From DASVSL01 sp036388095 (GTDB lineage: Bacteria > Patescibacteriota > Saccharimonadia > Saccharimonadales > Saccharimonadaceae): a stretch of DNA of 11,290 nt. The notes beneath the pieces are model-generated. The model made no database searches. It saw only the letters and a list, made by a program, of their open reading frames with translations, and was not told where the DNA came from. The stretch's first letter is position 1. Each line of letters begins with the position of its first letter. The stretch spans positions 1-11,290 of the forward strand of contig DASVSL010000068.1 of NCBI GenBank assembly GCA_036388095.1, read 5' to 3'. A program made the translations under genes and the position numbers. Shown here in pieces: positions 7,255 through 11,290 of the stretch.

Positions 7255-7635
7255 CTAGGTTTCGACGGATGGTTGGTGTAGGCGACGTTTCAACCGACGC
7301 AGCAGATTATGCCCACGACGATAATCATGATGCATATCATGATATTTCTTGAGCTGCGTGCGCAGTTTTTCCTCGACAATATCGACTGCCGCGAGCATGT
7401 TCAGTGTCGTGTCCTTGGCAGTGACGGTTTGCTCGGGTAAGTGCATCACGACGTCACATTCGTACTTGTTGCCGTGGGCTTGGTTGACTTCCTTGAGGCG
7501 GACATCGATGGTGGCCGATTTACGGACATGGCGAGATAAGTAGCGATCGAGCGAACCAATTTTTTTACGGACATAGCGCTTCGTCAGTTCGTCAGGCGTG
7601 TACCTAACCCCCGTTACGTTGATGGTTGCTATCAT
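7255..7635 (-). CDS. hpf: Ribosome hibernation-promoting factor, short form (HPF/RaiA family)
   Basis: A 126-aa protein of the S30AE/HPF family, which binds the 30S decoding region and holds ribosomes inactive during slow growth. It begins M-I-A-T-I-N-V-T-G-V-R-Y-T-P-D-E-L and has the family order strand-helix-strands-helix: K-K-I-G-S-L-D-R-Y-L, then A-T-I-D-V-R-L-K-E-V-N, Y-E-C-D-V-V-M-H-L-P, a D-T-T-L-N-M-L-A-A-V-D helix and E-E-K-L-R-T-Q-L-K-K-Y. A histidine/arginine-rich tail (about residues 98-122) follows. The C-terminal dimerisation domain of long HPF (total about 180 aa) is missing, so this form would not be expected to make 100S dimers by that route alone. The start has AAGGGGG five bases upstream. 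It has its own extended -10 promoter and a strong terminator. It sits directly upstream of secA, as in Bacillus. Confidence 0.9.
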   Translation of the reverse strand: MIATINVTGVRYTPDELTKRYVRKKIGSLDRYLSRHVRKSATIDVRLKEVNQAHGNKYECDVVMHLPEQTVTAKDTTLNMLAAVDIVEEKLRTQLKKYHDMHHDYRRGHNLLRRLKRRLHQPSVET

Positions 7636-7662
7636 AACAGCCCCCTTCCGCTTAGTCCTACT

Positions 7663-7671
7663 AGTATAGCA
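7663..7671 (-). promoter_or_regulatory. Extended -10 promoter of hpf
   Basis: TGCTATACT on the minus strand is a strong extended -10 element, ten bases beyond the end of serS. The -35 position falls on the last codons of serS (GCTGAT) and is poor, which extended -10 promoters tolerate. Predicted start is near 7656, giving a leader of about 20 bases that contains AAGGGGG. No terminator separates serS from hpf, so readthrough from serS is also likely. Confidence 0.65.
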
Positions 7672-7681
7672 TTTCTTACTG

Positions 7682-8980
7682 CTAAATCAGCCCGCGTCCG
7701 CCCATGTAGGGACGTAACACTTCTGGAATCACGACGTCACCGTCTGGCGTCTGGAAGTTTTCGATGATCGCCACCAGCGGTCGTTCTGAAAATACCGTCG
7801 CGTCATTGGTATGTGCCAGCTCGACACCCTCATTCGTCCGGACGCGAGTTTTCATGGCACGGGCCTGGTAATCGCCAATGTAATCAGCGGTGTGCGTTTC
7901 GCGGTAGGCGTCCTGTCCTGGCAGCCAGACATTTAGATCGACACCCTTGGCGTTTGGTCGGCCGATATCCGCGGTGCATTTTTCAATCGTTTGATACGGC
8001 AGCCCGAGGCGCTCCATGAGGTACTCCTGGATCGCAACCATAAAGAGGTGTTCATTCAGGCCGTCTTTCGCCGTCGTAAAGCTTTCCATTTCGAGCTTGT
8101 TGAACTGGTGCAAACGGAAGATGCCTTCGGCGTCTTTGCCGTACGTGCCAGCCTCACGCCGAAAGGCCGTCGTGTAGCCGACCAGACGGAGCGGGAGCTG
8201 CGCTTCGCTCAAAATTTCGTTCATGTACATCGGTGCCATGGTGTGTTCGGCGCTGGCGTTCAGCCACAGGTCTTCGTCCTCAAGTTTGTAGGTCTGCTCC
8301 TGGCGGTTGAGGCGGCCAGTCGCCAAGAAGACGTCGGTGCGGGCCACGGCCGGTGGAATGATCGGCGTAAACGGCTGGTCACTGACGCCGTCGAGCCCGT
8401 TTGCATCGATGATTGTGCGGAGTGTTTCGCGCGAACTAAGGACGTCCATACCGTAGTTCCACAGCGCCATTTCGAGCCGGACGAGGTCGCCTTTCAGATA
8501 GGCAAAGCGAGCACCGGCGATCTTGGCCGCCCGCTCTTTGTCGATCCAGTCTTTCGCTTCGGCGATTTCAAAGTGAGATTTAACCATGTGGTTGAATATT
8601 GGTTTTTCACCCCACGTTTTTGCCACGATGTTATCGTCTTCTGTACGACCAATGGGGACCATGTCGAGGGCGACGTTCGGCACAGATCGCCACAACTCAA
8701 GAAAGGCTGGGTCAAGTTCCGTCATGGCGGCTTCGTGTTCGGCGATCTCGGTCTTGAGGCGCTTCCCTTCGGCGATGATTGCCGGATCGGGCTTGCCGGC
8801 CTGTTTCATCGCATCGGCGTTCGCGTTACGGGCGGCCCGAAGCTCATCCATATGCGCGTTCAGCTTACGGCGCTCATCTTCGAGTACCAGTAATTTGTCG
8901 ATGTCGATGTCGTAGCCTTTTTGTGCGGCGGCTTCTTTGACACGGTCTGGGTGTTCACGGATAAAACGGATGTCTAACAT
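7682..8980 (-). CDS. serS: Seryl-tRNA synthetase
   Basis: A class II synthetase (432 aa) that charges tRNA-Ser with serine in the cytoplasm. The N-terminal M-L-D-I-R-F-I-R-E-H-P and a charged helical arm (about 30-100, coiled-coil for the tRNA long variable arm) are typical. Then come K-G-D-L-V-R-L-E (163-170), motif 2 F-R-R-E-A-G-T-Y-G-K-D-A-E-G (273-286) with R-L-H-Q-F-N-K-L-E, and the end V-V-I-P-E-V-L-R-P-Y-M-G-G. Some active-site motifs differ from the textbook ones: the serine-binding T-A-E is S-A-E (243-245), S-C-S-N is T-H-T-A-D-Y (362-367), and motif 3 reads S-E-R-P-L-V-A-I (398-405) without the usual glycine-rich lead. The start at 8980 fits the family. An in-frame upstream start at 9058 would add 26 unrelated residues lying beyond the promoter. 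No Shine-Dalgarno site precedes it. Confidence 0.95.
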   Translation of the reverse strand: MLDIRFIREHPDRVKEAAAQKGYDIDIDKLLVLEDERRKLNAHMDELRAARNANADAMKQAGKPDPAIIAEGKRLKTEIAEHEAAMTELDPAFLELWRSVPNVALDMVPIGRTEDDNIVAKTWGEKPIFNHMVKSHFEIAEAKDWIDKERAAKIAGARFAYLKGDLVRLEMALWNYGMDVLSSRETLRTIIDANGLDGVSDQPFTPIIPPAVARTDVFLATGRLNRQEQTYKLEDEDLWLNASAEHTMAPMYMNEILSEAQLPLRLVGYTTAFRREAGTYGKDAEGIFRLHQFNKLEMESFTTAKDGLNEHLFMVAIQEYLMERLGLPYQTIEKCTADIGRPNAKGVDLNVWLPGQDAYRETHTADYIGDYQARAMKTRVRTNEGVELAHTNDATVFSERPLVAIIENFQTPDGDVVIPEVLRPYMGGRGLI

Positions 8981-8987
8981 AGGCACA

Positions 8988-8993
8988 AGTATA
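8988..8993 (-). promoter_or_regulatory. serS -10 element abutting the start codon (leaderless mRNA)
   Basis: TATACT on the minus strand ends only seven bases before the serS ATG, so the expected transcription start falls at 8981/8980, on or next to the first base of the start codon. There is no Shine-Dalgarno sequence in between or just upstream. The -35 position is weak and overlaps the inverted repeat at 9007-9017 and the -35 of the divergent kinase promoter. Confidence 0.6.
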
Positions 8994-9005
8994 CCGCACC
9001 TATTG

Positions 9006-9034
9006 TTGCAATTTGCACCATCCGACGCTACACT
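9006..9034 (+). promoter_or_regulatory. Sigma70-type promoter of the histidine kinase gene
   Basis: TTGCAA (9006-9011), a 17-base spacer, and TACACT (9029-9034). Predicted start is near 9041, giving a leader of about 25 bases before the ATG at 9066. The ribosome site is weak and A-rich (AAAAAAGAA). This promoter is back-to-back with the serS promoter, with the two -35 regions overlapping, so the two genes may compete for polymerase or share a regulator. Confidence 0.6.
9007..9017. promoter_or_regulatory. Inverted repeat between the divergent promoters, operator candidate
   Basis: TGCAATTTGCA is a perfect 5-1-5 inverted repeat placed on the overlapping -35 regions of serS and the kinase gene. 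Its position would let one bound protein affect both genes. It is short, so chance is possible, and no known regulator is implied. Confidence 0.35.
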
Positions 9035-9065
9035 AAGCGTAAGTTCATTCAGAGACAAAAAAGAA

Positions 9066-11069
9066 ATGGAAAAAATACGGGCGCTCGAAGCGCACCATCA
9101 CCTCGTGATATCGTCATTGCTTATCTTTGGCATCATTGTCGTGTGGGTATGGGGATCAGTCGTCTGGGGGGTCAGTAACGGCACCAACGTCACCGTAAAT
9201 GTCGGGCCACCCGACGCTTGCCCAAATATCAGCGGCTACCAAGAGACAGTGCCTAGTGGCATGCTCGTCGATCAAAACGGCGCCTGCTACACACCGCCAC
9301 CGCCAGCGGTCGACGTCTGTCCTACTATCGACGGTATGCAAACTTCGATTCCCGATGGGTATTACATGAATGACGGTGGCGACTGCGAGCTGCAGCCGGC
9401 GCCGCCCGCTCAGCCGATCGACGTTTGTCCGAACCTCGATGGCGTGCAAAGCGATGTTCCCGATGGCTACTACAACTTGACCGACGGCCGCTGCGTGCGG
9501 CCACCGTCTGATCTATGTGACAACATCGACGGCAGCCAGTACCTTGTGCCAGAAGGAATGTTACGCGCCGACGGCGGTGTTTGCTTTACCCCATCAACGA
9601 CTGGTGAAGCAGGCACCATTTCGACACCGACAGTACCGCTGCTCGACGACCCCTGGGCTGCACCGGCAGTGCCGCGTGAACCGACGAAGAATAGCGGTGG
9701 TACGCCGATCCTTCGTAACATTCCTGCGGTGCTGCAAGGTACAATCCAGCCACTTGTCGACATGGTCCCGGCGTCCGTCCAGGAGGCACTCCGTTCACTC
9801 CCGCCAGTTGTTGCACGGACGTTTCCCTATTTGGTCTTCATTATTCTTGGGCTAGCAGCGACCGTTATGACCTGGCAAGCAATATCCGAAATCGCCGCCG
9901 TCAAGCGGCTGAGCGCGCTGCTTAAACGCGAACGTGACATCGCCGAAGAAAAAGACAACTTCATCGCCCTCGCCTCGCACTACATGCGCACGCCGTTGAC
10001 CCTCATGAAAGGTGCACTTGATACGGCCCTCGCTATCCGCGAAACAACGGTCGAAACATCGGCCGGCCTAAAACTAGCGCTAGTCGGTCTTGATACGCAG
10101 ATCGCCGCCATATTGCAGGCAGTCGAAAACAACGAAGCGCTCGGCAACATCAAACCGCCTGCTGCCGAAAAGCCGACCAGCAGTTTCGTATTGTCGGCGT
10201 ACTTCTGGCTACCAATCGTGACGACCTTCTTTATCGTCGGTTTGGCAAACTTTTTTCTCGGCGTCGTTGGTGACGTTGAACTTGGTGCCTATAATCTCCT
10301 GATGCAGGTGGCGGTGTTCATCGCCGTGTCAGTCGTGTTTTATACCGCCATTCGAAACCGTCATTTACGCAAAGCTCAGCATGAGCACAAGGCGCGTCTA
10401 ATCACTCATGAAGAAGTCATCGATAAAGCCCGTAACAAGTTCATCGACGACGCCTCTGTGGCGCTCACGACCGGCCTAGCAGGGATTGCTACCCAGCGTG
10501 CCGTCCTGGCAGGTGGCAAGGCAGAACAGTTCTTCAACGACGGCTACGACCGATTCGATCATTTACTTACCAAGTTCGCCTTGTTAGCCGAGATCCAGGC
10601 CGGCGTCAAAGGTGAAAGCGAGGACTTCGACGTGCGTGATGCTATCGATGCGCTGGTGGCAACCTATCAATCACAACTTGGCGCACGCCGTCTGACGATC
10701 ATCAACAATGTCAGTTCCGATCACATTAAGCAGCGCCGTAGCTTGTTTGATTTCGTTTTTGGCTCACTCATCGACAATGCGATCAAGTTCAGCCACGAGG
10801 GTGGCACCATCACAATCGGCAGCGTACCCGGAGCCAGTAGCTTGACGGTGCGGATCAGTGACTATGGTGTCGGCATCCCCGAAAGTAAGATGAGCCAGCT
10901 GTTCAAGCCGTTCAGCCGCGGCACCAGCGCGATGCAGTTCGACTACGAGGGACTCGGTTTTAGTTTGTTCCTCGATAAGATCATCATGGATTACCTGGGC
11001 GGCAAAATTGCGGCCGAGTCAGTTCCAAACCAAAGCTCGACCTTCAGCGTCACCACCGCAACAACGTAA
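9066..11069 (+). CDS. Membrane histidine kinase with extracellular Cys repeats and a split, duplicated dimerisation region
   Basis: A 667-aa sensor kinase. Order: TM1 (about 14-35); an outside region (36-250) with four cysteine-pair repeats and a Pro/Thr-rich linker; TM2 (about 254-272); a cytoplasmic HisKA H-box F-I-A-L-A-S-H-Y-M-R-T-P-L-T with phospho-acceptor H305; TM3 (377-400) and TM4 (about 409-428); a second HisKA-like segment (451-515) in which V465 stands where the histidine should be; then the ATPase with N-box L-I-D-N-A-I-K-F-S (N571), G1 box D-Y-G-V-G-I-P (599-605), F-box L-F-K-P-F and G2-like Y-E-G-L-G-F-S. The ATP-binding residues look intact. Topology places both histidine and ATPase inside the cell. 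The start at 9066 gives a clean basic-then-hydrophobic N-terminus and lies after the promoter; a start at 8937 would lie inside serS. No response regulator adjoins, so this is an orphan kinase here. Signal and target are unknown. Confidence 0.88.
   Translation: MEKIRALEAHHHLVISSLLIFGIIVVWVWGSVVWGVSNGTNVTVNVGPPDACPNISGYQETVPSGMLVDQNGACYTPPPPAVDVCPTIDGMQTSIPDGYYMNDGGDCELQPAPPAQPIDVCPNLDGVQSDVPDGYYNLTDGRCVRPPSDLCDNIDGSQYLVPEGMLRADGGVCFTPSTTGEAGTISTPTVPLLDDPWAAPAVPREPTKNSGGTPILRNIPAVLQGTIQPLVDMVPASVQEALRSLPPVVARTFPYLVFIILGLAATVMTWQAISEIAAVKRLSALLKRERDIAEEKDNFIALASHYMRTPLTLMKGALDTALAIRETTVETSAGLKLALVGLDTQIAAILQAVENNEALGNIKPPAAEKPTSSFVLSAYFWLPIVTTFFIVGLANFFLGVVGDVELGAYNLLMQVAVFIAVSVVFYTAIRNRHLRKAQHEHKARLITHEEVIDKARNKFIDDASVALTTGLAGIATQRAVLAGGKAEQFFNDGYDRFDHLLTKFALLAEIQAGVKGESEDFDVRDAIDALVATYQSQLGARRLTIINNVSSDHIKQRRSLFDFVFGSLIDNAIKFSHEGGTITIGSVPGASSLTVRISDYGVGIPESKMSQLFKPFSRGTSAMQFDYEGLGFSLFLDKIIMDYLGGKIAAESVPNQSSTFSVTTATT
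9219..9584 (+). repeat. Four cysteine-pair protein repeats in the kinase ectodomain
   Basis: Residues 52-74, 85-107, 121-143 and 151-173 each begin and end with cysteine, always 22 residues apart. Shared pattern: C-P-N-I-D-G-x-Q-x-x-V-P-x-G, then a Y/L two residues on, and a glycine two before the last cysteine. The pairs probably form one disulphide per unit outside the membrane. The coding DNA of the units differs in codon choice, so the duplication is old and the protein pattern is being kept. From memory, similar CPN-type units occur in surface proteins of other CPR bacteria; I could not check this here. Confidence 0.85.
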
Positions 11070-11081
11070 TACGACTCATAG

Positions 11082-11136
11082 TACTCGCCGTAAAGGGCTT
11101 CGACAGCTCGCTGCTACTCGCTGCGAAGGGCTTCGA
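11082..11136. repeat. Imperfect direct repeat at the 3' end of the permease gene
   Basis: The 22 bases at 11082-11103 recur at 11115-11136 with three mismatches, at a 33-base period; the last 11 bases, AAGGGCTTCGA, are identical. The copy at 11115-11136 encodes the permease C-terminus (I-E-A-L-R-S-E plus most of the stop codon). The other copy lies just after the stop in the same reading phase. The 44-base gap (11070-11113) between the convergent genes holds this copy and no hairpin terminator that I can see. Confidence 0.7.
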
Positions 11137-11290
11137 TCGGGTCGAGACGGGCCGCTTTGCGGGCTGGTAACCATCCCGCTAAAATCGCAACTAAGACTAA
11201 CGCGGCGATCAAAGCGGCGACCTGAAACGGATCATTAATGAGGATGCTATTACCGTCGCCAAGCCCCAATTGTGTCGTCAGCCATGGGTT
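11114..11290 (-). CDS. ABC transporter permease, C-terminal end (MacB/FtsX type)
   Basis: The last 58 codons and TAG stop of a gene entering from the right edge. The visible protein contains a hydrophobic segment (V-A-A-L-I-A-A-L-V-L-V-A-I-L-A-G-W), followed at once by L-P-A-R-K-A-A-R-L-D-P-I-E-A-L-R-S-E. This ending, a last membrane helix followed by P-A-R-K-A-A-x-L-D-P-I-E-A-L-R, is the hallmark of MacB-like permeases of the FtsX superfamily, which work with a LolD/MacB-type ATPase in export or in mechanically coupled signalling at the membrane. The ATPase partner and the rest of the permease are outside the window. It converges on the kinase gene with a 44-base gap. The substrate cannot be told. 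Confidence 0.88.
   Translation of the reverse strand, partial: NPWLTTQLGLGDGNSILINDPFQVAALIAALVLVAILAGWLPARKAARLDPIEALRSE

Noticed and set aside
7991..8893. Plus-strand 300-codon open frame
   Set aside because: It is entirely antisense to serS, which has clear family motifs; long antisense frames are common in such codon usage.
8981..9058. In-frame extension of serS by 26 residues
   Set aside because: The extra residues do not resemble SerRS, the serS -10 lies inside the extension, and MLDIRFIREHP is the usual SerRS start.
8937..9065. 43-residue upstream extension of the kinase
   Set aside because: It would begin inside serS and lie upstream of the predicted promoter; the residues look like antisense of serS, and the ATG at 9066 gives a normal membrane-anchor start.
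11121..11136. CGAAGGGCTTCG hairpin as a terminator between the convergent genes
   Set aside because: It is inside permease coding sequence, has a two-base loop and no T-tract; it is better explained as part of the direct repeat.

Overview
The window looks like a chromosomal segment from a member of the Candidate Phyla Radiation, most likely Saccharibacteria (TM7). This rests on gene content, on a compact layout with 3-4 base gaps and a TAATG overlap, on divergent versions of housekeeping proteins (SecA with an extra segment and no zinc tail, SerRS with altered active-site motifs), and on a surface protein with C-P-N-I-D-G-type cysteine repeats. A release factor 2 gene is present and itself ends in TGA, so UGA is a stop here. 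That argues against the UGA-glycine lineages (Gracilibacteria, Absconditabacteria). The phylum call is inference; no 16S or ribosomal protein gene is present.

Layout. Positions 1-9000 are almost entirely minus strand. Reading in the direction of transcription (right to left): serS (seryl-tRNA synthetase); hpf (short ribosome hibernation factor) with its own extended -10 promoter and a strong terminator; a four-gene block secA - M16 zinc peptidase - murD - prfB with gaps of 3 and 4 bases and one overlap; a 111-residue unknown gene with a promoter, Shine-Dalgarno site and candidate terminator of its own; and the 5' end of a Clp ATPase-type gene cut by the left edge. The hpf-secA-prfB neighbourhood recalls Firmicutes, here with a peptidase and a wall-synthesis ligase inserted between secA and prfB.

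Positions 9000-11069 carry one plus-strand gene, transcribed divergently from serS. It encodes a 667-residue membrane histidine kinase with four identically spaced cysteine-pair repeats outside the cell, a histidine-bearing dimerisation domain, a second pair of membrane segments, a second dimerisation-like segment that has lost its histidine, and then the ATPase domain. No response regulator lies next to it. It converges on the 3' end of an ABC transporter permease (MacB/FtsX type) cut by the right edge.

Together the minus-strand genes serve translation (serS, prfB, hpf), protein export and processing (secA, M16, Clp) and cell-wall synthesis (murD). The kinase is the most unusual gene. The serS/kinase divergent promoter region, where serS appears to be transcribed as a leaderless mRNA, is the most unusual regulatory stretch. 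I see no RNA genes, insertion sequences or CRISPR arrays.
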